DNA of 64,000 nucleotides from Planctomycetales bacterium. Lineage in GTDB: Bacteria > Planctomycetota > Planctomycetia > Isosphaerales > Isosphaeraceae. Shown piece by piece: positions 53,322-61,923 of this stretch. Every line of letters starts with the position of its first letter. Within the stretch, counting starts at the first letter, position 1. The stretch is taken from NCBI GenBank assembly GCA_027459775.1, contig DAIDHE010000093.1:1-64000 (forward strand), given 5' to 3'. Below the pieces are notes generated by a model. The model was not told the DNA's origin. It was given only the letters and a program-made list of their open reading frames with translations, and did not search any database. A program made the position numbers and the translations under genes.

Positions 53322-53839
53322 GATTGGCTCATGGTTGGTCTTGACCATGGTTTTCGTGGGCACGCCGTCTCGTATCGGACTTCGTGGCGGCCGGTTCCCT
53401 GCCACGGCCCCCCTCATCCGCCGCTGCGCGGCACCTTCTCCCGCGGGGAGAAGGATCAACACATAACCCTCTCCCTCCGGGAGAGGGTGGCCGAAGGCCG
53501 GGTGAGGGTCCGGACGCGGCCAACGGAAACGGGTCGATCCCCGGCCTGACAATCACAACGAAACCGGGATCGCGGAAAAGGCCCGTCAAGATCGGCCTTT
53601 CACCACCCCAGGGCGAGGCGCCCGCCGATCCGGGACGAGCCTTGAGTCTGCTCATCACGCCATTTCATAGGCCCTTGCGCCTTCCGGGTCGGCCGGAGCC
53701 TCGCCCTCCCTGAGGGCGTCTGTTTGCTTTCACAGCGTTCCTGAACGCCTCGGAAACCAAAACGCGGTCGCGACGCCCCTCATCGAGAGAGGCGCCGCGA
53801 CCGCGTGGAGGGGTCAAGGCTCAATCGCAAGTCACGAGC
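53322..53839. other. Gene-free stretch after nrdJ carrying palindromic repeats
   Basis: About 520 bases between convergent nrdJ and DUF3500 genes. No gene supported; the open frames are shadows. It holds the palindromic repeat element listed separately (53410-53510). The rest shows no clear feature apart from possible weak hairpins near 53700-53790. Confidence 0.5.
53410..53510. repeat. Interspersed palindromic repeat element with two hairpins
   Basis: Two perfect hairpins stand 23 bases apart: CCTTCTCCC-GCG-GGGAGAAGG (53434-53454) and ACCCTCTCCC-TCC-GGGAGAGGGT (53466-53488). They are flanked by CCCCTCATCCGCC on the left and GGCCGAAGGCCGGGTGAGGG on the right, which are partly inverse-complementary to each other. 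This combination closely resembles a dispersed repeat seen between genes in many proteobacterial genomes. Its role here is unknown. Confidence 0.8.
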
Positions 53840-54877
53840 TCAGGCGTGCTGGGCGACGTTGAGCCAGGTGTGGACGTGGGGAGCGCCTCGGAAGTACCAC
53901 GAGAACGCCGGCCCCTCGAGCTTCCAGAGATCCCAGACGCCGTCGTTGCCGATGTCGCCTTCCTTGTAGAACGTCAGGCGCAGGGCGTCAACCCCGCCCG
54001 CGCCGCTCAGGCAGGCGCGGACCTCGTCGGCGTCGAAGGCCCGGAACGGGCGGAGCATCATCTCGAGGAGCTGGCTGATCATGGCCTTCTGCTGGCTGTC
54101 GAGCCCGGCGACATCGAGGCCCGTCTTGGGCAGATTCTTGCCCTTGAGCGAGGTCGTCTTGGGGGCGTCGGCGGGGGCGGCCGCGACCAGGGCCTGGGCC
54201 TTTTGCTTGTCGTCGAGGGTCGCGAAGACCTTGTTCGCCTGCTCGGCCTGATACCACCAGACGTTATGGGTGTGCTTGGCGTCTTCCTGGTCGTGGCCGT
54301 CGGCGGCGTGGCCGTAGAAAATCGGCCCGCCGAACGCCGCCCCATTCACGCTGTTGCCGTCTGCGCGGAGCGTGTCGTGGCGGCCGGAAAGAACCCATTC
54401 AAACGGCTTCTCGCCGCCCGGTTCGCCGAAAACGGCCACGTGGTAGTTCTCAAACCCGCCCGAGTCGTCGTCCATCTGTTTCATGAACCGCTCGTAGCCC
54501 TCTTCGCTACAGAGATTCTTCATGATCTCGCGGCAGAGGGCCTGCTGCTCCGAGTTCATGTCGTCGATGGTGGGCTTGACGATGGCCCAGTTGTTGCCGA
54601 CCTTCGACCGCAGCGGGTGGTCAAAGGGAAAGCAGATCACCTTGCGCTGTTCGGGGGTGATGGTCTTGTAGAATCGCGCGACCGCGGTTTCGGCGGCGGC
54701 CTGGGGCGTGGGACCCTTGACGGCCGCATCGCCGGCCAGAGCGCCGGTCCGGCCGATGATCGGCAGCGTGGCGGCCGCCGCGGCCCCGCCAATCCGCTTC
54801 AAAAAATCACGCCGCGACGCTCCATCGCACGTCGGGCATTCCCTCTCGCTCGGGCCGCGGTCATGGATTCTGGTCAT
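53840..54877 (-). CDS. DUF3500 protein with Tat-type signal
   Basis: A 345-aa exported protein. The N-terminus has a twin-arginine signal, SRRDFLKRIGGAAAAATL, so it is folded before export, often with a cofactor. The body, with FYKTITPEQRKVICFPFD, WVLSGRHDTLRADG, FGGPIFYGHAA and HTHNVWWYQAEQANKVF, matches DUF3500; the many His residues in the middle suggest a metal site. The function is unknown. ATG 54877 has AGGAG nine bases upstream. It is convergent with nrdJ and has no partner. Confidence 0.85.
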   Translation of the reverse strand: MTRIHDRGPSERECPTCDGASRRDFLKRIGGAAAAATLPIIGRTGALAGDAAVKGPTPQAAAETAVARFYKTITPEQRKVICFPFDHPLRSKVGNNWAIVKPTIDDMNSEQQALCREIMKNLCSEEGYERFMKQMDDDSGGFENYHVAVFGEPGGEKPFEWVLSGRHDTLRADGNSVNGAAFGGPIFYGHAADGHDQEDAKHTHNVWWYQAEQANKVFATLDDKQKAQALVAAAPADAPKTTSLKGKNLPKTGLDVAGLDSQQKAMISQLLEMMLRPFRAFDADEVRACLSGAGGVDALRLTFYKEGDIGNDGVWDLWKLEGPAFSWYFRGAPHVHTWLNVAQHA

Positions 54878-54976
54878 GGCGCCATGCTCCTAAGAATTTA
54901 GGGTGGGGGTGTTGAGGCGGGACCGGTGCACGACCAATGCACTGTCGCTCAGGGTAAATCGCCCCGCCCACCCGCG

Positions 54977-55727
54977 TCAACCCGGCGGAGAAAAACCAGG
55001 CGTCTGGGCACGCCCCCAGGCGCGGAGCCCGCGCGCCCATCGCAGGCCGTCGAGGGCGTCTTCCTCGATCACCCACCGTCGGATCTCGTCGGGCTTGATC
55101 CACAAGAAACCGCTCGCCGGAGCGGTCTGGTACGAGCCGCTCGGGTCAAGCCGCTCGATGACGATCAGTTCGCCGTCGAACCGCCAGATCTCCGCCACAC
55201 CGAGGTTGGCGTCAATGCCGGGGCGGTCGATCTTCGAGGCCGAGATTTCGACCTCGATTCCCAGGTCGGGATTGGAATAAAGGGCGACGTCCCTGGCGCC
55301 GCGCTTGACGGCGCTGGCGACCACCGCCAGTTATCGGACGCGAAATAAGAGCACTCGTCAGCCTCGAGCCCACACTCGACGTCCGGCCGTTTCCAGGTGG
55401 TCTGGCCCAAGCCTCTGAAAGGGATCTCCAGCTCCTCGGCCACAAGCTCCACGACCCGCGCGAGCTGTTTCTTCACCCCGTCGTGAAAGGGGCTGAGCGA
55501 CATGAGCTCCAGATCCTTCCCATCGTAATTGACGCGGATCCGCACGCCTTGGGGATCGAATCCACCAATCGCTCATAGAACGTCCAGTCGACGCCCTTGA
55601 TGACGACGCGACGCTCGGGAACGGCGGCCAGGCGCTCGAGCTCGTCGAGCGACGGAACGGCAAGGGTCGGTCCATGAAGAACCAAACCGACGGCAACCGC
55701 CGTGGTGTCCGAAGTCGCCGAGCTCAT
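54977..55727 (-). pseudogene. Uma2-family endonuclease-like gene, disrupted by two frameshifts
   Basis: Three overlapping frames together read as one Uma2/DUF820 protein. The N-terminal frame starts at 55727 and runs to about VDSIPKACG; the middle frame continues with RVNYDGKDLELMSLSPFHDG, ELEIPFRGLGQTTWKRPD and EADECSYFASDN; the C-terminal frame continues with VALYSNPDLGIEVEISASK, GVAEIWRFDGELIVIERL and TAPASGFLWI. These are the family's ordered motifs, including the PD-(D/E)xK-like NPDLGIEVEI. Each junction (near 55545 and near 55325) needs a single base lost. Uma2 proteins are common, multi-copy and of unclear function in planctomycetes. Sequencing errors at short homopolymers would also explain the breaks. 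Confidence 0.78.
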
Positions 55728-55909
55728 GCGGCCTCCGTTCGAGGGGAGCGCTGAATCTCAAGCCCATCACCCGAGGATACCCAATTCAAGCGACCCCGCC
55801 GAGGCCAGGCTCGAGGGATCCCAAATGCGCCGGCAACTGGCGGCCATGATTCCGCGCTTACGCGACCACAGTCTTGACGGGGGCGGATTCTGGGCATTGG
55901 CGACGGTCC

Positions 55910-56644
55910 TCAGTCTTCGATCCCGACCCCGAGGTCCGAGACGATCCTGGCACCCTTCGTGATGGTCTCGACCGGCACGCCGTATGACAGGTTGAAAATC
56001 TCGATCAAGGTCTCCCAGACCTCGTCAGGCCCGGACCAAGCCCCGACGGATCCACGTATTGTCCTATAATTCATTTGATAACACTGGAGTACCATATTAT
56101 CAATATTTTCGCATGATGCATCAAATTCGTATGACACGGCTCTCATGGATAGGAAAAAGAGCGCGAAGGTCGCCGGGACGGCAAACAGAGAAACGAACGC
56201 CAATAAATCTCCCGCTCCGGGCGGAAGACCGTGGAAACCCGTCCAGCCGATGTAGGTTCCAAGCAGCCCCATCGGCAGGAGACACGGGATCAAGGGAATG
56301 AGCACGTACGTCATCCACCCAAGGGCGCGCAGCCGAGGAAGCCGCCAGCCCAACCGCCGCCCCAAGCGTCTCCAGTGAACACTCCGAAATCCTCGAGGAA
56401 CGATCTCGTCCATTCTGGCGGAAAGGACCACCCTTGAACGTGGGACGTCGAAAACCTCGACGAGTGCCGTCCTGAACTGGTGGAAAGCTCTCGCGGAAAC
56501 GCAAATATCGACCGCTTCCAGGGGTGCATACGTGATGTGTCGTTGTATGAGTTCGTATAACTGGCCGACGGTCACGACCGTTTCGGCTTCATCGTCTCGG
56601 ATGACGATCCCAAAGGTCGCCTCGATCGTCTCTTTGAGGTCCAT
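55910..56644 (-). CDS. Membrane protein with acyl-carrier-protein-like N-terminus, unknown function
   Basis: A 244-aa protein. The first ~40 residues (LKETIEATFGIVIRDDEAET, VGQLYELIQ) resemble the last helices of an acyl carrier protein, but the phosphopantetheine Ser motif is absent in the visible part. Further on are two membrane helices (MTYVLIPLIPCLLPMGLLG and LLAFVSLFAVPATFALFFL) and a C-terminal second copy-like segment (DEVWETLIEIFNLSYGVPVE) that also looks ACP-like. The protein is probably an inner-membrane component related to ACP-type folds, perhaps a structural relic. No family name was recognised. Confidence 0.7.
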   Translation of the reverse strand: MDLKETIEATFGIVIRDDEAETVVTVGQLYELIQRHITYAPLEAVDICVSARAFHQFRTALVEVFDVPRSRVVLSARMDEIVPRGFRSVHWRRLGRRLGWRLPRLRALGWMTYVLIPLIPCLLPMGLLGTYIGWTGFHGLPPGAGDLLAFVSLFAVPATFALFFLSMRAVSYEFDASCENIDNMVLQCYQMNYRTIRGSVGAWSGPDEVWETLIEIFNLSYGVPVETITKGARIVSDLGVGIED

Positions 56645-57291
56645 GACGTGCCTAGCCTCTCGGAAGCTCGATCAAGGACGTCCATGGTGCGAGTCCACGC
56701 AAATGCATCCGCGGATGCCAATGGTTGCGATCATGGGTTTGGTCGAGGCGGACCCCGAGGGGCTTTCTTGATACCCGCTCAACGGCCTGGGCGATGCCGA
56801 CATCGGGCATCTTCTGGTTTGTCGCGGCCCAAACAGGGAAACGCTGATCGACGAATCCGCTCGCTCACGCCCCGCAGTCAGTTTTACGATCGACACAGCG
56901 CCATGTCAATTGTAGGACTTTCTTAAGTGGACGCGACGATTGCTGATTGAATCAAGCTCCCCCGATGAAAACATGGCCTTTCCCCGCGCGCCTTCTCCGC
57001 GGTGACATAGAGTCCAGGTGACATGGAGGGCAGGCATGGATTTCTTCGCTCTCGGCCCCCGAGGCCGCGCCCTGGCCGCCGAAGACTCCGTGACCCAGCA
57101 TCGCGGATGCCCCTCCGAAACGGTTCAGCCAAACACTTGATTCCAATCTTGGGAGCGCGGATCATGGGATGCGATCGCGGTCTTCACGCGAGATTCTCTT
57201 TGGCGCGGCGTTCTTGCCGTCCCAGAACCCGCCGTTTCAGTGCGGATGCCGGCGTGATTCGGGCGGATTCGACCTTGGGCGCGAGGTTGCG
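56645..57291. other. Gene-free stretch upstream of second sigma factor
   Basis: About 650 bases without a supported gene. Composition is less GC-rich than the region to the left. It should hold the promoters of the ACP-like membrane gene and the divergent sigma-factor gene. A GAGG sequence precedes the sigma gene's likely start at 57292. No RNA gene, repeat or hairpin with T run was recognised. Confidence 0.4.
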
Positions 57292-57891
57292 ATGCTGGCC
57301 TGGATTCATTCCGAGGATGGCGCCAATGAGGTCTCGCGGCTGATCCACCGCGCGCTGTGCCCGTGCCGCGAAGGGGATGATCTTTTCCAGGACGTCTGGT
57401 GCGATCTGATCTCGAATTGGCCGCGGATCGTGGCCTCGTACGACCTCGCCCGCGGCGCCTGGACTGCGTATCTCCGCGGCGTGATCCGAAACACGGCGAG
57501 AAAACGCACGTGGAGGTTGACTCACAACCCCCCGCCGCTCCTATTCCTTCCGGACCTCGACCTCACGCTCGTGGACGGCCGATCAACGGCGGAGGGTGTG
57601 TACGCGAGGGCCCAGGAGACTTGCCAGGCACTCGAGTACGCATTCGCCACGCTCGCGGCTCGCGTCGACAGCATGAACTTTGAAATCCTCGATCGCCGTC
57701 TGAAGAGACGCCAGACGGTGAGCGAAATCGCGGCCGCGCTCAAGATCCCGACGACAACGGTCTACAAGCGGCTCGGGAGGATGAAACGGAAGCTCAAGGA
57801 TATCGTGGGTGCGTGGGTGCGGACCAGAGAGGAATCAGCGCTCCAAGACCTGTTGAATCGAAAAAAACCGGGGGGGGGGTCTAAAAAGTAG
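57292..57891 (+). CDS. Sigma-70 family RNA polymerase sigma factor (ECF-like)
   Basis: A 199-aa sigma factor. Region 2 is seen in CREGDDLFQDVWCDLISNW and YDLARGAWTAYLRGVIRNTARK, and region 4 in SEIAAALKIPTTTVYKRLGR with a basic helix after it. The middle linker is typical for ECF factors. Its target promoters are unknown; the next genes on the same strand (glycosyltransferase, Cys-rich peptide, LolA-like protein) are plausible targets. ATG 57292 is preferred because GAGG lies five bases upstream; the frame is open to 57169 in case of an earlier start. The C-terminus ends in a Gly/Lys tail. Confidence 0.85.
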   Translation: MLAWIHSEDGANEVSRLIHRALCPCREGDDLFQDVWCDLISNWPRIVASYDLARGAWTAYLRGVIRNTARKRTWRLTHNPPPLLFLPDLDLTLVDGRSTAEGVYARAQETCQALEYAFATLAARVDSMNFEILDRRLKRRQTVSEIAAALKIPTTTVYKRLGRMKRKLKDIVGAWVRTREESALQDLLNRKKPGGGSKK

Positions 57892-58248
57892 GTGCAAAGG
57901 ATATCTCTCTATTAGAGCCGATGTGCGTTCGATGGATGTTGGGACTTCTCCAGAGACCGGTCTCGGGATCGCCGAGCCATGGTGATCGATGGGTTGGCCA
58001 AATGAACCAGGAACGACGACGGCAATTGGTCAAACGACTTTCGGCAGCCAGAGCTCGAGACCCCTCTCTCACGATGCGTGGACTCGGGTCGACCCTGCTC
58101 GCAGGCACTGCGTCAATGAGCATCGGGGCGTCGGAACTGAGAGCCGTGGGCAACTCTACCGCATGAAATGCAAGCGCGAATACGTCTTCGCGCCCGAATC
58201 TTTTGCAAGGCAAACAACGTGTGCGGAACTCGCGTTTGCCCCGGAACA
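57892..58248. other. Intergenic stretch before the glycosyltransferase gene
   Basis: About 360 bases of lower GC content. One small reading frame (58002-58166) is open but shows no domain or ribosome site and was not accepted. A start at 58168 for the glycosyltransferase frame is possible, which would shorten this region. Confidence 0.35.
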
Positions 58249-61185
58249 ATGCCCCAGCCCTTTGCCGCGGTCTCGCCGCGGTCGAATGACATCGTCAATC
58301 GCCTCGGTTCCAGAAAGCGGTTTGTGATCCCCGCGGTGGCTCTACTGCTTGCGACTCACGCCGGAATGCTTGCATATTCGGCGACAAAACAGAGTCCGAC
58401 AGAGCTGGAGCCGGCCTTTCTCGTCGCGGGGCTGAGCCATGATCAGTTTGGTCACTTTAATCTCTTCCGCGTCAATCCGCCTCTCGTGCGAATGGTAGCC
58501 GCACTGCCCGTAATGGCCGCCGGTTACAAGATGGACTGGAGCGGCTTTCGCGACGCCCCCGGCGCCCGACCTGAGTTCGCGCTGGGGACGGATTTCCTAA
58601 AATCCAATGGCGAACGTTCCATCTGGCTGTTCACAATCGCTCGCTGGGCCTGTCTTCCGTTGAGCTTGGTCGGAGCATTGTTTTGCTTTTTCTGGTCCCG
58701 AGAGCTCTGGGGCCGCGACGAGGCGGGGTTGATCGCGCTCATCCTTTGGTGCTTCGAGCCCAACATTCTCGCGCACGGACAACTCATCACGACCGACTGC
58801 GCCGCCGCGAGCTTCGGCGTCGGCGCGGCGTTCTTTTTCTGGCGATGGCTCAAAAAACAGACCTGGGCGCGCGCGGGGCTCGCCGGGCTACTGTTCGCGT
58901 TGGCTCAACTCTCCAAGCTCAGTTGGCTGTTTCTCTATGGGCTGTGGCCACTCCTATGGCTGTTCTGGATCTGGAACGAGGGTCGCGGCGGCGGAGAACG
59001 CAAAACGCGGCCTCGATCTTCTCTGTTTGCCTCAGCGCTGCAACTGGCGTACATTCTCGGGCTTGGGTTGTATCTGACCAACCTGGCTTATGGCTTCAGC
59101 GGAACGGGAACGCGTTTGGGCGATTTCCCGTTCGTCAGTCATCTGCTCGGCGGAAACAAACCGGGCGAGGTAGGAAACCGATTCGCGACCTCGGCGTTCG
59201 GTAACATTGTCGTTCCGCTACCCAGCCAGTATTTATTGGGGTTTGATCTGCAGAAAAAGGATTTCGAGGATTTCGGGCAGCCCTCGTACCTGCGGGGCGA
59301 ATGGAAAGACGGCGGTTGGTGGTATTATTACCTCTACGGTCTGGCCGTCAAGACGCCGCACGGCACGCAGATCATGTTTCTGCTGGCGACATTCACGATG
59401 ATTTACGCCGGTACGCGAAAGTCCGGCCACACGGCGTCACTGAACGGCGGTCATCTGTCAGTCCTGCTCATGCCGGCCCTCGTGTTGTTGGTATTGGTGA
59501 GCTCACAGCTGGAGTTCAATCAGCATGTTCGGTACGTGCTGCCAGTCCTGGGATTCGCGTTCGTCATGACCGGCGCGGCGGCGTCCTGGTTCTCGGCCGC
59601 GCCTTGGGCTTTGCGGCTTGGTCGAGCGCGGTTCCCGATGGCATCCGGCTGTCAAGCTCTGATCCTGGTATCGCTGCTGGCGACCACCGCCAGCACCCTC
59701 GCCGTCTATCCGCGCCAGCTCGCCTACTTCAATGAGCTCGCGGGCGGGCCGCTCAACGGCCCGAGGCATCTGCTCGGGAGCAATGTCGATTGGGGGCAGG
59801 GCCTCCTTGCGTTGGAGACTTTATTAGATGTGCGCTCTGACTGGGGTCCAGTCGCGCTGCTTGGCTCGGGATCACCCGATATGCTTGGCATGCGAGTCGT
59901 TCCAGAAAGTGCTCAGGCGCCAATCGCATCATTCACTGGATATAGTCACATCGCAGTCCGTGTCAACGAGCTGGCCGGAGACGGGCGAGCGTTTCGTCTC
60001 AACGGGAATGCGCCCGGCGATGGCGAGCTCCTGGCGGCCCTGCGTCGTCAACGGCCGGCGGCCGTCACGGATTACTCGATCTTGGTTTTTGAAACGAAGC
60101 CGCTACTCGGGCAACCTGGTGTAGAGGATCCAGACGACGGGCCGCACGGAACAGTTCACGCGACGGATACCGAGGCGGCGTTTCCGACCTCCTTACCATC
60201 CCTCGCCGATGCCCGGGAGACAACACCCACGATTTCGCTTTTGAACCATGTTCTGCTTTTGCATGGACCTCTCGACACCTGTTCGAACACCCCCGTATCG
60301 GGCCTGGAGGCTCTACGAATCCTCACGGATGAGCGACGCGCCATCGCCGCATTCGGCGAGTCTCCGTTTGTTCGCACCCGAAACGGTTTGCGGTACAAGA
60401 TCGACAATGTGCTGGCTTCAGAGGCAGGCATCGGTGAGTCGCACCGCGATCAATGCCTGGCAACCTTTGCCTACGTTGGAATACCACCGACCTATCCGAT
60501 CACTCTGCGATCGGAAGCATGTCGTATCCAAGATCTGATCTCGGAGTCGGTTGCTCATTTCCGTCTTGATCAACGCGAGATCGCGTGGACGGCGATCGCC
60601 TATGCCCACTATCTTCCCCCAGCCCGAGACTGGACTGACAGGTTCGGGCGAACAACCACGTTTTCGACGTTGTTACAACACTTGATTGACATGGGATACA
60701 GCGGCCAAAGTTGTGGTGGGTTGCACGTCTTGCAGGCAATCGCCGCGATCGTCGAGGCAGATTACCGACGCGGAATTCTCGATCGCCGAATCCGCTTGGT
60801 GGGGCGGAGGTTCGTGCAGGACTCGGTTAAACTGGCTCTCCTCTCTCAATCGGAAGACGGGGCATGGGATCTCGATTGGTTTCATCCGAGTTCAGATGTC
60901 CTGTCGCACTCCAGCGATCCGTCGTCTCTTGAATCAAGGATCGTGGTCACGGGCCATATGCTGCAACTGATGCACGACGAGTTACGCGACCCGCCACGTC
61001 ACGCCATGTTACGGGCCACTCGATGGCTGATCGGGGTGCTTGAGAAGCTTCCGAAAGGCTCCAAGCCGACCCACATCGGGGTGTGCCCGCTCACTCATGC
61101 GTTGGTCGGCATTCAACGCTCGCGTGGCAACCGAGGTGTGTCTCACGAAATGCAGTACCTGTTTGCCACTGACAAACATCAATGA
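58249..61185 (+). CDS. GT-C glycosyltransferase fused to an alpha/alpha-toroid-like domain
   Basis: A ~978-aa membrane protein. The first ~640 residues form a GT-C glycosyltransferase of the PMT/ArnT kind: TM segments start at FVIPAVALLLATHAGMLAY, the first loop has the Glu-containing LEPAFLVAGLSHD and NPPLVRMVAALPVM, and about ten hydrophobic helices follow. The C-terminal ~330 residues are a soluble helical domain with IGESHRDQCLATFAYVG, SCGGLHVLQAIAAIVEADY, SQSEDGAWDLDWF and IVVTGHMLQLMHDEL; the DGAW and GH motifs recall alpha/alpha-toroid proteins such as terpene cyclases and prenyltransferases. Start uncertain: ATG 58249 is used, ATG 58168 is possible, and neither has a clear SD. Codon use is less GC-biased than upstream genes. 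Confidence 0.75.
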   Translation: MPQPFAAVSPRSNDIVNRLGSRKRFVIPAVALLLATHAGMLAYSATKQSPTELEPAFLVAGLSHDQFGHFNLFRVNPPLVRMVAALPVMAAGYKMDWSGFRDAPGARPEFALGTDFLKSNGERSIWLFTIARWACLPLSLVGALFCFFWSRELWGRDEAGLIALILWCFEPNILAHGQLITTDCAAASFGVGAAFFFWRWLKKQTWARAGLAGLLFALAQLSKLSWLFLYGLWPLLWLFWIWNEGRGGGERKTRPRSSLFASALQLAYILGLGLYLTNLAYGFSGTGTRLGDFPFVSHLLGGNKPGEVGNRFATSAFGNIVVPLPSQYLLGFDLQKKDFEDFGQPSYLRGEWKDGGWWYYYLYGLAVKTPHGTQIMFLLATFTMIYAGTRKSGHTASLNGGHLSVLLMPALVLLVLVSSQLEFNQHVRYVLPVLGFAFVMTGAAASWFSAAPWALRLGRARFPMASGCQALILVSLLATTASTLAVYPRQLAYFNELAGGPLNGPRHLLGSNVDWGQGLLALETLLDVRSDWGPVALLGSGSPDMLGMRVVPESAQAPIASFTGYSHIAVRVNELAGDGRAFRLNGNAPGDGELLAALRRQRPAAVTDYSILVFETKPLLGQPGVEDPDDGPHGTVHATDTEAAFPTSLPSLADARETTPTISLLNHVLLLHGPLDTCSNTPVSGLEALRILTDERRAIAAFGESPFVRTRNGLRYKIDNVLASEAGIGESHRDQCLATFAYVGIPPTYPITLRSEACRIQDLISESVAHFRLDQREIAWTAIAYAHYLPPARDWTDRFGRTTTFSTLLQHLIDMGYSGQSCGGLHVLQAIAAIVEADYRRGILDRRIRLVGRRFVQDSVKLALLSQSEDGAWDLDWFHPSSDVLSHSSDPSSLESRIVVTGHMLQLMHDELRDPPRHAMLRATRWLIGVLEKLPKGSKPTHIGVCPLTHALVGIQRSRGNRGVSHEMQYLFATDKHQ

Positions 61186-61285
61186 AAGGAGGATCCGCGT
61201 CTCATTCTTCCAATGAGGTCTGTCCCAGGCGTTGCTAGACCTATTCACCAGTCACGGGTTCGTTTCACTGGAAAGGGGAGACCCA

Positions 61286-61628
61286 ATGTCAGTTGTACTG
61301 AAAGCAAGCGTGATCCTTGCCGCCTTCGCGGCAATGGCAACGCTGTTGTCCGCGGATTCAGACCCCGGCCAGCCGATCTCAACCGCGCTTTGCGCTGAAT
61401 TGCGCGGCGGCGCGCGTGGCAGCGTTTCACCGGCGCAGTACACCGACACGCGGATCTGCTCACAGCCAACGGCTATATATCCAGGACGGGAGCGTCTGTG
61501 AGTGGTGCCCGCTCAACGGTGCCACGACTACTGACTATACTACGATTTACAACAGCAAGACCGTGTGTAACGATTCGACGCGAGGGTTCACTGGCTGTGT
61601 GGATTCTAACACCATATCACCTCTTTAG
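61286..61628 (+). pseudogene. Cys-rich secreted peptide gene with LRGG motif, frameshifted
   Basis: From ATG 61286, preceded by AAGGGGAG at ideal spacing, the frame encodes a signal peptide (SVVLKASVILAAFAAMATLL) and CAELRGGARGSVSP, then stops at 61501. A second frame, starting in the overlap near 61440-61470, continues with RLYIQDGSVCEWCPLNGATT and TVCNDSTRGFTGCVDSNT and ends at 61628. Together they read as one ~113-aa exported protein with a double-Gly motif and a Cys-rich end (six Cys). A one-base insertion would join them. It may be a frameshift in this strain, a sequencing error or a genuine pair. It lies between the glycosyltransferase and LolA-like genes. Confidence 0.6.
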
Positions 61629-61923
61629 CAAGGGGTGGTAACTTCTCAATAACTCTGGGTGGTCCATTCGAACAACGATGAACCGCACCCACGCTTTTCG
61701 CGTTTGGATCCGCGATTCGACGGTCCGAGAGGCATTTGGGGCTCATTAGGGCCGGTCACCGTTCAACCGTGGACGGTCGCTTTCCCGGACTGATTGAGCA
61801 GTTACCAAAGAGTCTTGTTTCGCTGTTTGACTTTCGGGGAAATACCTTCGAATACAGTGAGTGACCATGATCGGAAAAAGAAGAGAAGGGACCAACCCAG
61901 GTTTTCAGTGTGAGGAGGTTACC

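Noticed and set aside
57921-58166. 81-codon open frame before the glycosyltransferase
   Set aside because: No ribosome site, no domain and unremarkable composition; probably chance.
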